A stretch of DNA of 64,000 nucleotides from Branchipolynoe longqiensis (GCA_030323885.1 CM059198.1:59484917-59548916), one strand, 5' to 3'; shown: positions 1 to 11,939, numbered from the stretch's first letter. Numbers and translations are program-made. The notes: generated from the sequence alone by a model not told the origin.

Positions 1-224
1 TTAAAGAGCAGAAAAGTCAGTGGCACAGTGGCTGAGACATGAGTTCTAATCATGCTAGGTGAATGGTGCTTTCAAAACCCATTCTTAAAACGAAAGCGAG
101 GGTAAAGTGTGAAGGGTGTCTGCCACGGCCTGTTCTCCTCTTACCTGATAAAGGTGCTAGCGATTTTCAACGTAGAGCATAATTAGTTTATTTTGAATAA
201 CAATGAAGGTCAATAGTGCGGCTT

Positions 225-545
225 AATTAAAATGTCTGGTAGGCATGAATGAAGGCAGCTAGTGGTATTAATAAAGGTATCTGGTAGGTATTAAATAAGG
301 TGTCTGATGAGGATTAATGGAGGTGTATGGAAGGCATTAATGATGATGTCTAATGCGGACTACTGAACAGGCTTGGAGGACATTAATGTAGGTGTCTGGT
401 TGGCATTAAATAAGGTGTCTGATGATGATTAATGGAGGTCTATGGAAGGGATTAATGATGGCGTCTAGTGAGCACAAATGAAGGTGTCTGGTTGGCATTA
501 ACTCAGGTGTCTGGTTGGCTTTAACTCAGGTGTCTGTTGGGCATT
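225..545. repeat. Degenerate intronic minisatellite
   Basis: A motif of about 26 bp, roughly AATGGAGGTGTCTGGTTGGC followed by ATTA, repeats imperfectly. A longer unit starting TTAAATAAGGTGTCTGATGA recurs at 291 and 406, a period of 115 bp. The array lies in the intron just after exon 20. Confidence 0.7.
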
Positions 546-577
546 AATCAAGGTGCATGTTGGGAGCATCTCCTTAC

Positions 578-761
578 CTGTGTCCCAGGCCTGCTCACCG
601 GGCGAGGCTTGGGCAGGTTGTGCGCATGCGCAGAGGTCACTGAGGTCACCGAGGTCAGGTCACTGATGGCGTTGGACACTGGTGCGACCATAATGCCGGG
701 CGCAGTCCGGGGCAGGGGGATGACGGCGGTGCTGGCAGCATGGCGGCCATGCCCAACAGCC
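578..761 (-). CDS. AGBL2/3: AGBL2/3-like exon 20 (last exon in window)
   Basis: The acceptor is TTGCAG before 761 and the donor is CAG|GTAAGG after 578. The exon is 184 nt; one base completes the Arg codon left open by exon 19, then 61 codons follow and it ends in phase 0. The peptide runs RAVGHGRHAASTAVIPLPRT to HNLPKPRPVSRPGTQ. It is Ser/Thr/Pro/Ala-rich and looks disordered, with a LTSVTSVTS repeat. It stands out as a GC-rich island in AT-rich intron. No conserved domain was recognised, so the assignment rests on splice borders and phase. The gene continues left of the window. Confidence 0.72.
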
Positions 762-884
762 CTGCAAGCAATTCACACCCGTTTCCGGCTGGCATTTAAA
801 CATACCTTGCAGAGAGTTAAAATAAAAGAATTGATTGAATTGATTGATTGATTAAGGCCTCAGTTACACTACAGTTTGCGACCA

Positions 885-1372
885 GTTACAACCATCATCA
901 TCATCATGCTGTCGGTCGCGATGCGACAAAGACTGCTTTCATTACTTGACTGCCGCTCTCCATTTAGCTCTCTCGGTAAGCGTGATGTCCATGAGTGGGT
1001 CTTAATGTCTTTTTCATGAAAGCTGCCTGCAAAGGTGTTGAAGTGCTGCTGGCTTTTGCAAGTTACCAGCGGCACTCTCTCGGGGAGCAAATAGAGGTTT
1101 CACACCGGCAAGAACTTGTCAAGACAGGTGCAAAACTATTTGTCCCTGCAGTGGCTGGTCGGGAGATGTTGGGAGTTCCATACATCAACCGTCCTTAATG
1201 CTGCCACAGTGACATGGTTTTCTGTTTAGGGTTTGCTCCCTAAGCCTTCAGTTCTGTCAAGAACCTGGACCACAAGGCAGTGGTTTACAACTCTGCAGGG
1301 CAGGGGCATCAAACTCCCTGAGGTATTGATATACCTGCAATACCTGCATACCAGTTACAACCACTTTGTGAC
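885..1372 (-). repeat. Retroposed repeat with (CAT)n/(GAT)n end, copy 1
   Basis: The stretch contains CTGTCGGTCGCGATGCGACA, then CATTTAGCTCTCTCGG, TGAAAGCTGCCTGCAAA and a CAAACTCCCTGAGGTATTG end. The same sequence recurs at 1,796-2,222 (inverted), 30,552-30,719, 41,375-41,835 and 57,822-58,120. The nested copy at 30,552 shows that the trinucleotide run is the 3' tail. Short open frames inside it are not genes. Confidence 0.8.
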
Positions 1373-1458
1373 TAAAAACCCATGACATCCTTGTGACCGA
1401 AGCAAAAAAAACCAGCATGAAAAACAATGGTCGATTCACATGAGGCACACAGCATACC

Positions 1459-1745
1459 GTGTATAGTATAACTCTGTTAAACCAAACTTGAAGGGACCCT
1501 ATAAATTTGTTTGGATTAACTGTTCATACTACCATTTATCATATGAAAAAAGTCTCAGATGACCTTATATCCACATGAAAGCTTGGTTTCACCAAACCGG
1601 AAGTGGTCTAGGCCTGACAAGTTTGTTTGGATTAACCGACTTTGGTTTAACCAACTTTTTTATATGATAAATGGTAGTGTTTTGCCGGGCCGCCAACAAA
1701 AATTTGGAATAACTGATCGTTTGGTTTAGCCGAGCTATATGGAAT
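1459..1745. mobile_element. pogo/Tigger-like MITE (TTAAACCAA family), copy 1
   Basis: It begins GTATAACTCTGTTAAACCAA and contains inverted GGTTTAACC/GGATTAACC motifs and a CCATTTATCATAT palindrome partner. It ends GTTTGGTTTAGCCGAGCTATA. It is related to the copies at 50,181, 53,985 and 60,408. Confidence 0.7.
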
Positions 1746-1795
1746 CTTAGTTTAAGGCTACCAAGTGACTCCCCGACACACCATTAATTACCCAT

Positions 1796-2222
1796 GTTAT
1801 GAATAACAGGTATTGCAACACCTCAGGGAGTTTGACGCCCCTGACCTGCAGAGTTGTAAACCATTGCCTTATGGTACAGGTTCTTGACAGAACCTAAACA
1901 GAAAACCATGTCACTGTGGCAGCATTAAGGACGGTTGATGTATGGAACTCCCAACATCTCCCGACCAGCCACTGCAGGGACAAATAGTTTTGCGCCTGTC
2001 TTGACATGTTCTTGCCAGTGTGAAACCTCTATTTGCTCCCCGAGAGAGTGCCGTTGGTAACTTGCAAAAGCCAGCAGCACTTCAACACTTTTGCAGGCAG
2101 CTTTCATGAAATGTGACTCATGGACATCACTCTCACAGCAGAGAGCTAAATGGAGAGCGGCAGTCAAGTAATGAAAGCAGTCTTTGTCGCATCGCGACCA
2201 ACAGCATGATGATGATGATGAA
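1796..2222 (+). repeat. Retroposed repeat with (GAT)n tail, copy 2
   Basis: Inverted relative of the copy at 885-1,372, ending GACCAACAGCATGATGATGATGATG. Together they form a loose inverted pair around the MITE at 1,459-1,745. Its tail ends just downstream of the exon 19 donor. Confidence 0.8.
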
Positions 2223-2244
2223 TAACATGCACAATCGGAATTAC

Positions 2245-2370
2245 CTTGGAACCTTGGCTGGCATGTGATACAGGTTGGGATGGTGCGAATTGACAGTAGA
2301 GTAAGGGTTCACGGAGACTTGCTTTGACCTCCTGTCAACATCATCATCACAGGAGTCAGACGAGGCGGTG
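2245..2370 (-). CDS. AGBL2/3: AGBL2/3-like exon 19
   Basis: The acceptor is CTGCTTGCAG before 2,370 and the donor is CCAAG|GTAATT after 2,245. The 126 nt complete the Ser codon left open by exon 18 and leave two bases for exon 20. The peptide is STASSDSCDDDVDRRSKQVS, then VNPYSTVNSHHPNLYHMPAKVP. It is polar and acidic, probably disordered tail. No domain was recognised. Frame and both splice borders fit exons 18 and 20. Confidence 0.72.
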
Positions 2371-2469
2371 CTGCAAGCAGTAATGGTTTAAAATGAGCTG
2401 GGAATTCTCGTTCAGTGGCATTGCTACCCGGGGAACAGAGAAGTAGGAAGCAAGAAGTGGAAATAACAC

Positions 2470-2760
2470 AACTTGTACATGTAAATGTACATAGTAGGCT
2501 AAGGTATCATACTCAGACTAGACAAAAAAACAAGAAAATTACAAAAAAACTAACATAGGCTATTACTAACAACCAAAATTGCAGAAGGCTGACCTGAGCA
2601 TACACACGTAAACACTCCTGGGGAAAGGAACAGATCAAGACAGCACTACAGCTGTCCAGAATTGAAAACAAGCACCCTGACGGGAGCGTATACATTATGG
2701 GTAGAGTAAATACCTCGTCAATAAAAAAACAAACCCAAAAAACCACTTTATTTTCATGAC
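2470..2760. repeat. Dispersed repeat shared with 14,150-14,400
   Basis: Both places share AACATAGGCTA, CCAGAATTGAAAACAAGC / CCAGCATTGAAAACAAGC and a GTATAAATAC...CTC(A/G)AATA ending followed by an A-rich run. The class is not identified. Confidence 0.5.
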
Positions 2761-3039
2761 AAGCAGGGTATCCAGCTGTTTAGTCCAGCTGTACTCAATG
2801 CAGCTATGACAGACTGGTAATGATGTCTGACATGCAAGTGAAGTTATGCAGGAATAATTAATAATAGTTTACATGACAAATGAATACATTTCAATCATAA
2901 TCACAGGACATTGCAATCATCATAACCAAATCATCTTTTATCATCAGCCATCAATCGGTTATCAATCATCAATCACCAAATCTACATCAATCTATGCAGT
3001 TCAGTAATATCAGTTTCCATTTTTATATCCAGTCAATCT

Positions 3040-3680
3040 TTTAGTTTATTTTAGTTTTTTTGTTTGTTTTGTATTTTGCTCAGGTTTATTTTTGAAGATC
3101 GAGTTAAGTGCGTTGGTTGTGGGTGGGTGGGTTAAGAAGACATGTTGCAGCGACGGTGGACCGTGTGCTAGTTGCTATTTGGAGGGTCGTGGGGGTGAGG
3201 CTGGGATTGGGGTTTGAGGTTGGATTTGATTGATTGAGGGGGTTTGAATTTCCAGCCAGTGGGGTGGCTTGTTGGTGTGAGTGGCAGGTGGGAGGAGCTA
3301 CTTACCTGTTCTCTGCATGCCCAACAATGAGAGCAAATGAGCGCCACCCACTCATTTAACCACAGGGAGCCATGTAGCCTCCTCCCGCGCTCTCACCTTC
3401 CCCACCACGGCAGAGCAGCCGGGGGGAGAGAGAGTGGAGGGGTGGGAGCTGGGGCGCTCACTCACCACCAAGCCGCTTGTCGCCCAGCTATCTTTTACGC
3501 TCAACTCCCCTAAGCCAATCACAGCACTCCCGAAGCTAGGCTCTCCATAAAGACTTGGAGGGCCCGCTCTGGTCAGTCTTCAACACACTCTCAACCTAAC
3601 TCCTCCTCTTTTCTACCCACCCACACCTCTGACTGATTGACCTCATTATAAATTGCAATCAAAACTAAATTATGAAAATA
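3040..3680 (+). other. GC-rich stretch with promoter-like layout; possible solo LTR
   Basis: This AT-rich intron switches to a GC-rich, pyrimidine-rich block at about 3,240-3,640. It contains CCAATCACAG, then CTCCATAAAGACTTGGAGG and GCCCGCTCTGGTCAGTCTTC. That order resembles a CAAT box, a TATA-like box and an initiator, as in retrotransposon LTRs. No tRNA primer site or second copy was seen, so this is a weak call. From here to about 4,260 nothing else was recognised. Confidence 0.25.
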
Positions 3681-4261
3681 TACACATAGCAATTATTATC
3701 ATAATATATTTATAGAATTTGCCAACTGCCACCAGAGCATGTTACTGTTTGATATTTGCATTGTATGTTTTATGTTTGCTTCACCATGTCCCGTGTCTCA
3801 TTGCATTTCACTTATTGTTCATTCATAACTCACTCATCTCATTGGCATCACCTTATATTGCATGAACTTACTATAACAAGATTCTATCTGACAAAGTGAC
3901 CGAATTGGTGTTATGGATGTAAAAGTGTTCTATCTACAAAAGGCTATCATGCAGTTTACACAACTGTTTCTCAACTGGTATTTTTCACTGAGATATTTAA
4001 AAAATAATATTGTTCTATCTGCTTTGCATAGTTACACAGTTACACAGCTTCAGTCCTCATCATCTCAAAATCACCATTTTGTCAGATGGAACCTTTTCAT
4101 AGTAAGGTCGTGATTGGTCGCTTCTCTGGTTAGACAGTTGCATTAACTACTATATTGCCTGGTGCGGCTATGGGAATAAAGTCACGACTCTCCCACTTTG
4201 GCTTCCACGTTCTCAGTACCCGCTATCTATGCTACAAGATTAAATGGAGCAGGTTACTATG

Positions 4262-4470
4262 GCAACCCACTCATCATTTTGGTAGGTTGTGTGATTCAAA
4301 CTCATGGCTTCAAACCCTGGTCGAGTCAAACCAATGACTTAATAATTGATACTTGTCACTACCTAGCCTGGCGTTTGGCATGATTAGAATAGGGCAAGGA
4401 GCAGTGGAATGAGGAAGACCAATCGTCTGTGAATGAAATTTCCCCTGCTTAAACAACTAATGTACAATAA
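4262..4470 (+). mobile_element. SINE-1, short-tail form (A)
   Basis: Has GGTAGGTTGTGTGATTCAAA, CTGGTCGAGTCAAACCAATG and GCAAGGAGCAGTGGAATGAG. It ends AAATTTCCCCTGCTTAAACA-ACTAATGTACA. The tRNA-like head is degenerate here. Confidence 0.75.
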
Positions 4471-5267
4471 AGAAAAGTGTACACATAATCGCACTGCTGC
4501 ACTGGTGCAGCCAGCTATTTGTATTGTCATGAATTCCAGCGATCTCCCCAGGTTCAATACCACATACACAGGTAGGTTAATTGCATCAGCAGCCTAGGTC
4601 TGCAAATGGTTAGGATGCTCCAAGATCGTATAAGGACGACTAAAATAAGTTTGATTAAAGTGGAATGGTCCGAATGGCGTTTGAATTTTTATTTTATTTT
4701 TTAAATAAATATATCAAATTAATCATTATAACCTACTAATCATTAGTCCTGAGTAATTTTAATGAAGAATGTCTAATTTTGGAGCAATTTGAGCTGAAAG
4801 AACCCAAAATACTTTTGACAAGCTTTCCAAAAGTCCTCTAGCTATGATGTGTATCGACGTCTCGCGATGACCACATGATGTAGGATGACCTAATTCAAAT
4901 GTAGCCTGGTATCCTGGTATTTTCCACTGATGGCTAATGAGGCCACGAGATTGACCAAATTGGTTAATGGTGTTCTTCCTTTTATGGCTGTGGGAAAGTA
5001 AGTATCCAACGGGACGGGGTAATAAATTCACTGATTATACTGTATGTGCTGTCACCAATCCTTAGCTAATGCACCAGTATCTCAGTTGGATATATAGAAT
5101 ACAATCTTGATAAGTGTCTTGGTTTTGAACAAAGAACATTTCATCAGACCATGCAAGTTTAAAGTAAACCTATTATATGCAGCTAAAAACAATGACAGAA
5201 ACACAAAATATTAAAATAAGGTTCATTACAAAAGTCAACCTAATATATTCAACTAAAAACACCAGAT

Positions 5268-5500
5268 GCGATGGCCGAATGAGTTGAGCGTCTACCTCCC
5301 ATTTTGGTAGGTCGTGGGATTCAAACTTAAGGATGTGAACCTTGTCCGGGTCAAACCAATGACTTAAAAATTGATACTTGTCGCTAACTAGTCTGGTGCT
5401 CAGCATTACTAGGACAGGGCAAGGAGCAGTGGAATGAGGAAGACCAATCGTCCGTGATTGAAATTTCCCCTATTTAATCAACTAATGTACAAAAAAACAC
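5268..5500 (+). mobile_element. SINE-1, short-tail form (A)
   Basis: The head GCGATGGCCGAATGAGTTGA carries an A-box-like TGGCCGAATGAG. The B-box position is decayed. The body and the CCCCTATTTAATCAACTAATGTAC tail match the other A copies. Confidence 0.8.
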
Positions 5501-5772
5501 TTTTTGTTTGTTTGTTTAATGCCCACCCCCTAGCACAAAAATAGTCAATCCAAAACAATGACAGAAACACAAAAACATCGGATTATGCAACTTTAATTAT
5601 CGGAAACAAAAACCCCTCAAATTGCAAGAAGAGAAACAGGCCTATTTAGGGTCAAGCAAAACCAAGCACATCGATGACAACAATACAACTGTGCAATGTT
5701 CCTTACAACACCAGTGGCACAATACAGCAAAAGAATCACAAATACATGGAACTGTGCTACTAGCTGGATATA

Positions 5773-5961
5773 TGGTGAAAACCCATTATAATGCGCCCCA
5801 ATTTAACGCAAATTCTGATATAACGCGATGATTCATTAGACCCAGAATTCCTTAATTCAAAGGTAATCTATGAACTGAAACTCGATTTAGCGTGACCCCG
5901 CTTTTTTCACGATGACTTTTTATGGACCCCAAGGATCGCGTTATAATGGTGTTTTACTGCA
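5773..5961. mobile_element. pogo/Tigger-like MITE
   Basis: Imperfect terminal inverted repeats: GGTGAAAACCCATTATAATG at the left, and at the right CGCGTTATAATGGTGTTTTA followed by CTG. Both ends abut TA, the target preferred by the Tc1/mariner superfamily. Confidence 0.6.
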
Positions 5962-6127
5962 TATCATTGTAGGTATAATGCTTCAACAGTGGAGCAAGTT
6001 TCACTCACCTCACAAGGTGAAATGCCACATACTCAAGTAGGCGTGGGTAGGGTGCTTGCATCAGAAAGCATATATATATATAGTTGAATGTCTAGGAAGC
6101 CACACTATTATGGAATATATCTAGAGT

Positions 6128-6715
6128 CCAGTCCCCATGATGTACCAGTGTGTTTACAGTACTCCCGTATATATCGTGTAATGGTTAGTAAGTCTGCCCC
6201 AGAATGGAATACATGTGGGTTCCAGTCCCCATGATGTACCAGTGTTTACAGTACTCCCGTATATATCATGTAATGGTTAGGAAGTCCGCCCCAGAATGGA
6301 ATACATGCGGATTCCAGTCCCCATGATGTACAGGTGTGCTTACAGTACTCCTGTATATATCCTGCAATGGTTAGGAAGTGGAATACATGCGGGTTCCAGT
6401 CCCCATGATGTACAGTGTGTTTACAGTACTCCCGTATATATCGTGTAATGGGTAGGAAGCCTGCTCCAGAATGGAAGACATGCGGGTTCCAGTCCCCATG
6501 ATGTACAGGTGTGCTTACAGTACTCCTGTATATATCCTGCAATGGTTAGGAAGTGGAATACATGCGGGTTCCAGTCCCCATGATGTACCAGTGTGTTTAC
6601 AGTACTCCCGTATATATCGTGTAATGGTTAGGAAGCCTGCTCCAGAATGGAAGACATGCGGGTTCCAGTCCCCATGATGTACAGGTGTGCTTACAGTACT
6701 CCCACAGAACTAGAT
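6128..6715. repeat. Seven-copy tandem repeat with alternating unit length
   Basis: CCAGTCCCCATGATGTAC recurs at 6,128, 6,222, 6,314, 6,396, 6,489, 6,571 and 6,665. Spacings are 94, 92, 82, 93, 82 and 94 bp. The short units lack an insert around CTGCTCCAGA. Each unit contains CAGTACTCC(C/T)GTATATATC. Confidence 0.9.
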
Positions 6716-6756
6716 CTGTGTCACCCGGATTCTGTACATTCAAAGAACTGTAATAT

Positions 6757-7232
6757 ATGGCCGTATTTGATCATGACGGCCCGGACGACTCGTGTCACCC
6801 GAGTTGCTATGATTTCAAATAGAACACCGCGAGTGGAGTCTAAAATTACACGTGCCGTATGCAAAACGACCCGACCCCAGTAATCCACGTCTTGGCTGGG
6901 GGTGCTAGGAGTGATGTCATCACATTTGCGCTGGTACCGTCCTGTAGGATAACAGCTACCAGTATCAATCCTAAGTGATTTCTTAAATTGTTGTTGTTGT
7001 AATAACCCAGATTAATGAAATGAAAATATAACTAAACTATGCAATCATAGAATACTTAAATCCTATTATACTTTTGTTATATTGGTTATTAAATAAAAAA
7101 GGTTTTGGATTAAGCCACCATTTTGTTCACCCCTAGGGTGTTCTTTTATGCAACCTGAGGTCGTATGGCCTGCGCGTGCGCCACCAATTAAGTGGCTCAG
7201 GTGATCCGAGTTGTTTAATCGAATACGGCCTA
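6757..7232. mobile_element. MITE-like element with GGCCGTATT(T/C)GAT ends
   Basis: Left end TATGGCCGTATTTGATCATG; right end AATCGAATACGGCCTATGTG, its imperfect inverse. Subterminal CGAGT/ACTCG motifs are also inverted. Class uncertain. Confidence 0.5.
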
Positions 7233-8480
7233 TGTGTGTGTAACAGAAGTGTGCTACATGGATCTAAATATCAAACTGAGCATAATGATTCTGACTTAGC
7301 TCCCCAGGGAACATGCTACATGCACAGGTAAGTCGAGGAGTGTGGGGGGGGGGGGGAGGGGTGCGGGTCGATTGCATCACTAACCAACATTAGCATAGGA
7401 CAGTCTGAATTTTGCTAAACTGCTAAGTGATGTTTTGGAGGATTTGGTTGGTTAAAATGAGTAGGATGCATATGTAAAGTTTGCACCTATAAATAACCAC
7501 ATGCTTTCTCATGACCAAACTTGGTAGAGTTCTTTGCCAAACACATGTTTCTAATGTAAATTGTGGCAAAATTGTCCCAGCAAATATTTTAAATTAGATA
7601 CAAATAATACTAATTTTCTGTATGTGTGTTCATCAGCTGCCTCAACGCTCTGACACCCCAACTACAGAGTGCTGACTCTGATCACCCCCACCATGACCTA
7701 ATTTGTAACCATAGTAACCACCCATTAACCGCTGTGTGCAGGCAGGGGGGGGGGGGCACTGCTACGCTGTTTCTCCACTGACAACTGTGGGTGTGGTCAC
7801 AGATAGTAGAGGGATATATGATTAAGTGCCGTCATGAAAGTGTGATAAATGGCCATTTTGAAAGCGTGTTAACTGTCCACGTCATTCATATTCTGTAGCC
7901 TACTAGGCCCTACTATGCCGTTGTTTACAGATATAGTTCTTTGGTGGTTTTGTGTTGTATTAAACCGACATGGTTTATGATGCCTTAGAAATACATTAGA
8001 ATGACTATTGTAACCATCTTTTCTGAAGTGTGACACTCGAGAGAAGAGCAGAAGGACGGGAGGGTCTAAGCTGTAAAAATTATATTGCTAGCTACAAAAA
8101 TTATGTTTCTGCTATCATCGCTTATTATTACGCTTCCAATATGGTGGCTGTATTTTTGGATTGCACGCTGGGAGAGCCTAAAACAGCCTCGCTTTGCTAT
8201 CCTTATATATAAAATCTTTGATGTGATGCCTATATATGCATTGCCTATGTCTCTGGTGTGTGTACACTGCATCAGCTTTCTAGAATTGATGCAGTGTGCT
8301 TCTTTCTACCTCATCCTTGTCTGGTCAGGAATCTGATTAGGGACCAACTAAGTACGATGAACGCTTATTGGAGTTTTACGTCCTGGCAACATATAGCAAA
8401 ATAAATGGCGAAATAGCGAATGGTAGACAGGAAGTGTGAACAGTTATTTGTCTCTCATTTTTGCTTGAGTGCAAGTAAAT
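7233..8480. other. Intron, no gene recognised
   Basis: AT-rich intron with two poly-G runs (about 7,345-7,360 and 7,745-7,757). Short open frames here look like chance. Confidence 0.5.
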
Positions 8481-8935
8481 AAGCAACACAAGGAATAATT
8501 AGTAGCATGTGGTGAATAAGGGGTCAAATTTCCCTGGATCATCAGCCCATGCTTTTTCTAATCTGTTCTTGAATGAATTTATTGACTCGGCATCAATAAC
8601 ATTTTGTGGGAGACTGTTCCATACATTTATGATTCTGTTTGAGAAACTGTGTTGCCTTAACTTTGAAATGGCTCTGGGTTTTACTGGTTTGAGAGTATAT
8701 TAACCCGTCTGCCTTCTCTTTTATTCAAGGTGAAAAATTGGTTCATATCTATTTGATCAAACCCTTTCATAATTTTAAATACTTCAATTATTTCACTTCT
8801 TTTCCTTCTATAGGAAAGGGTAGGAAGTTTCAATTCCCTAAGCCTTTGTTCATAGGGTAAGTCCTTCATAACTGCAACTAATTTTGTTGCACGTCTCTCA
8901 ACTTACAAGGTCATATCAGGATAGGGACTTAAGTC
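8481..8935 (-). pseudogene. LINE (CR1/Jockey-type) reverse transcriptase 3' fragment, copy 1
   Basis: The minus strand reads [20 protein letters not shown], then EIIEVFKIMKGFDQIDMNQF and further text with stops. This is the C-terminal region after the reverse transcriptase fingers of CR1/Jockey-type LINEs. It is about 90% like the copy at 52,140-52,690 by eye. It is 5'-truncated and broken. Confidence 0.75.
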
Positions 8936-9958
8936 TGATGGTCGGTATCGAAGGAGACTCCTATTCAATCCGATGAAGAAAGAAACAAAAACAACACTTG
9001 TAAAGCCCCCAAAGGAAATGAAATGTTTTTTTTGGTAGGACACAAACATGCTCTATTGTCACCCGCTTGCAAGTGTGAAAAGCAAAGCTCCATTCGTGAA
9101 TCTTACCCCTTTCGAATCCGCCCTCTTGTTGGAAATCTGAATTTCAGCTTTCTGTAATTATGCAATATATTGCACTGGTAAAGCTGTATAATTTGAATGG
9201 AATGGAAGGATCAACTGTTCTAAACCAAGGCATTTACGTAGATTTGATCCTACACAGTGTGGTAGTATGTACTGATCACACACACAAGTATCCACACAAG
9301 TATCCACATAGACAGGTAGGCATGGATAGTGTATAATATGCAGAGAAGGTATCTAGACATGCAGAGAGAACAAAGGAATATGCTAATAAGATGACGTAGT
9401 AGACGATTGGGTGCCGGCAGTTCTCAACCCCTGGACAGTGATTAAAGCATTTGTTAACCAGAAGTCAAAGCGTTCAGACGTTGTACTTTTACAGATAGGG
9501 TAATTGCATCAATTAGCCTAAATATGTATCATTGGATCTTTTTCTAACATGTGTTTGTTTTCTTAAAGAGCAGCCTGTAGGTTACTTGTATATTACCTCT
9601 AGGGCTCACGATTTTGTTTGACATATTATTTTGTTTATAAGGGACTGTGGGAAGACAACCATTAATGGTTACACTGTTCCTACAATTTCTATTGTCAAAA
9701 GGTTAGTTTATGTTTGTTGAATAATGTATAGAAATTGTGAATAAAGAAATGTACGTGGCTCACGAACGCTTAACCCTATGGATCTTAACTTTAAGCTTAG
9801 GTGGGTGGGATGGTAAATTTTGGGCAGCCTGTCATATACATCTTGATCGTTTTAACGTGAAGGACAAACTGATTCAATACGACTTGTAGTGGTTAATAAA
9901 GCATTACATAGGTGGCATATCAGTCGGAAGCTCAACAGAGGGTAATAGTTCAAGTTTA
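8936..9958. other. Intron, no gene recognised
   Basis: AT-rich sequence. A (CACACAAGTATC)2 microrepeat lies near 9,281-9,305. Nothing else was recognised. Confidence 0.4.
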
Positions 9959-9959
9959 T

Positions 9960-10178
9960 GGTGTTCTCCGTGGCAGAGTGGTTAGAGTGTCTGACTTTTT
10001 TCTAGGTCGGACTCCTAATCTGAAGGTCAGTGGTTCGATAATCCATGCTGCCACCTCTGCAAATTTGTATTTCCACTGCTGTGTATAACTTACAGCGTCA
10101 TCAAAGGCCAGTTGCTCTCATACCATGTCTCTGTGGTGTGGGAGGTTAAAAATCCCTTGGGTTGGTTTTACGTCCTAG
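9960..10178 (+). mobile_element. SINE-2 copy 1
   Basis: The head GTGGCAGAGTGGTTAGAGTG has an A-box-like core, and GGTCAGTGGTTCGATAATCC a B-box-like site. The body TGTGTATAACTTACAGCGTC and the end GGTTAAAAATCCCTTGGGT match six other copies. Confidence 0.85.
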
Positions 10179-10189
10179 CTACATCTAAA

Positions 10190-10333
10190 ATCATATCAGG
10201 ACGGCACGCCAAAACATGCTACCAATACGTTGCGCTGACGCCGAAAAGTTTGACTGGTCCCAACGATTAAAAGTGATTTTGCGCGTTGGCGGCGCGCCGG
10301 CGAGATTTAATCGTAGTGTGACAGGGCTATTAA
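10190..10333. mobile_element. Right-hand part of a CCCTGTCACACTACG-type element
   Basis: Ends ATCGTAGTGTGACAGGGC followed by TATTAA. It has a very CpG-rich interior (GGCGGCGCGCCGGCG). The left terminus was not found. Confidence 0.55.
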
Positions 10334-10449
10334 AGTAAACATGAACAATGGTAGCATCTGCATAAGTTGGATAAATAGTATCGGTTGGTTGGTTGTTGGA
10401 GTATTACGTCCTGGCAACATATAAGGTCATATCAGGACGGAATAATAGT

Positions 10450-10645
10450 ATCGTGGGGGTGATGAAGATGGGAAACATTGCGCCCAGAGCAGGATTCGAA
10501 CCCATACCTCTTGCATTCTGGACTAGTGTGTTAACCATCACACCACCTAGGCTCCGTGATGTCATCACCCTATCCACGCTCATTTGTCTATTGGGCTCCT
10601 TGAGTTAAAGGTCAGTGCATACTACTACACTCGTCCCCTTGGAAT
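10450..10645 (-). mobile_element. SINE-3 (tRNA-Gln-like head)
   Basis: Reverse of GAGCCTAGGTGGTGTGATGG followed by TTAACACACT and GGTATGGGTTCGAATCC. The flanking GTCAGTGCATACTACTACAC is the family end. Confidence 0.8.
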
Positions 10646-11254
10646 CTTTCAATTTGCTTACATTGATAAGCCATTTTAATGCTTACAATTACATGCATAC
10701 ACGCAATGCACTTGGGTCATTCTTTAAAACTGGGCACGAAAGTCTGAAATGGAAACCAAAAGTAAAAACCTTCCAAATAATAGCAAAAAACCTTCCAAAT
10801 AATAGCCTAATCCAAAGTCCTATGAAGGTTTGTATGTTGTGCATATGTCAGAGCTGAATAAAATGAATTTCACTTTTTGAATTAGAACTTATACAAATTG
10901 AGCAATACATTAATATCACTCGTGTAACATGAACATCAAAGACACATCTAGAACCTCATTTTAACATATACTAAATAGTAAAACAAGATTTTATTGATTA
11001 CTCTTAAGCAGACAAGGTTGTGACTTACAAGAACAAACTGGAAAAATAAGTTGAAAAAAAGTTTGGCTACATGCATAGTGTAAATGTGTAAATTTTCACC
11101 TTTTCACATTAGCACAAAATCATATAAGTGTAATGGCCCACGGCCCTCCGACTCTCCCACTCACACACAGTCACACGGAAGAACACCAAGATTCAATTCA
11201 GTGTATGCTTCACTCTTGGTTTATTGAACCCTCTGCTCTCCGCGGCGTCAGTAG

Positions 11255-11568
11255 TTGTCATGGGGGTGTTGAAAATGGGAAATATTGTGCCTAGAGCGGG
11301 ACTCGAACCCACATCTCTTTGCATTCCGGGCCAGTGTGCTAACCATTACACCACCTAGGCTCCCTGATATCACCACACTACCCACGCCTACCTGTCTATG
11401 GGCTCCTTGCCTGAGAGTCAGTGCAGACTACTACACTCGTCCCCCTGGAATTGTAAGTCTTTTAATGCTTACAATTACATACTACAGGCAATGCACGCAC
11501 TACATACACAGGGTAGGTTCAACAACCAACAGCGCATAGCTTGTACGCATCCTGTTCACGGCAACCAG
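11255..11568 (-). mobile_element. SINE-3, member of a tandem pair
   Basis: Read on the minus strand: GAGCCTAGGTGGTGTAATGG, GGGTTCGAGTCCCGCTCTAG, then the CCATTTTCA tail region. It is followed directly by a second copy in the same direction. Confidence 0.85.
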
Positions 11569-11745
11569 TGTCATGGGGGTGATGAAAATGGGAAATATGT
11601 GCCTAAGCGGGACTCGAACCCACATCTCTTTGCATTCCGGGCCAGTGTGCTAACCATTACACCACCTAGGCTCCCTGATATCACCACACTACCCACGCCT
11701 ACCTGTCTATGTGGCTCCTTGCCTGAGAGGTCAGTGCAGACTACT
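11569..11745 (-). mobile_element. SINE-3, second member of a tandem pair
   Basis: Same head as the neighbouring copy (GCCTAGGTGGTGTAATGG); ends GTCAGTGCAGACTACTACA. The pair has about 315-bp spacing, as at 27.1 and 59.1 kb. Confidence 0.85.
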
Positions 11746-11939
11746 ACATAAGTAAACTTTTAATTTCTTTCTTGGGATAGCTTCAATAAATGTACTATTG
11801 CTAACATACTTTACTACACAGAGGATACAATAATTATTTGACTTGCAATCAATAAGAGAAAGAGCAAATTATCAGCATCGTAATGTGGAAACCAGATATG
11901 TGGTGCTCAGTTTTAAAGAATGACCCACTTACATGTATG

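Noticed and set aside
1925..2167. Recurrent peptide KAACKSVEVLLAFASYQRHS in four places
   Set aside because: Translation of the (GAT)n-tailed repeat; frames are short and break at different places in each copy.
6128..6715. CRISPR-like array
   Set aside because: Units are contiguous tandem repeats without unique spacers, in an animal intron.
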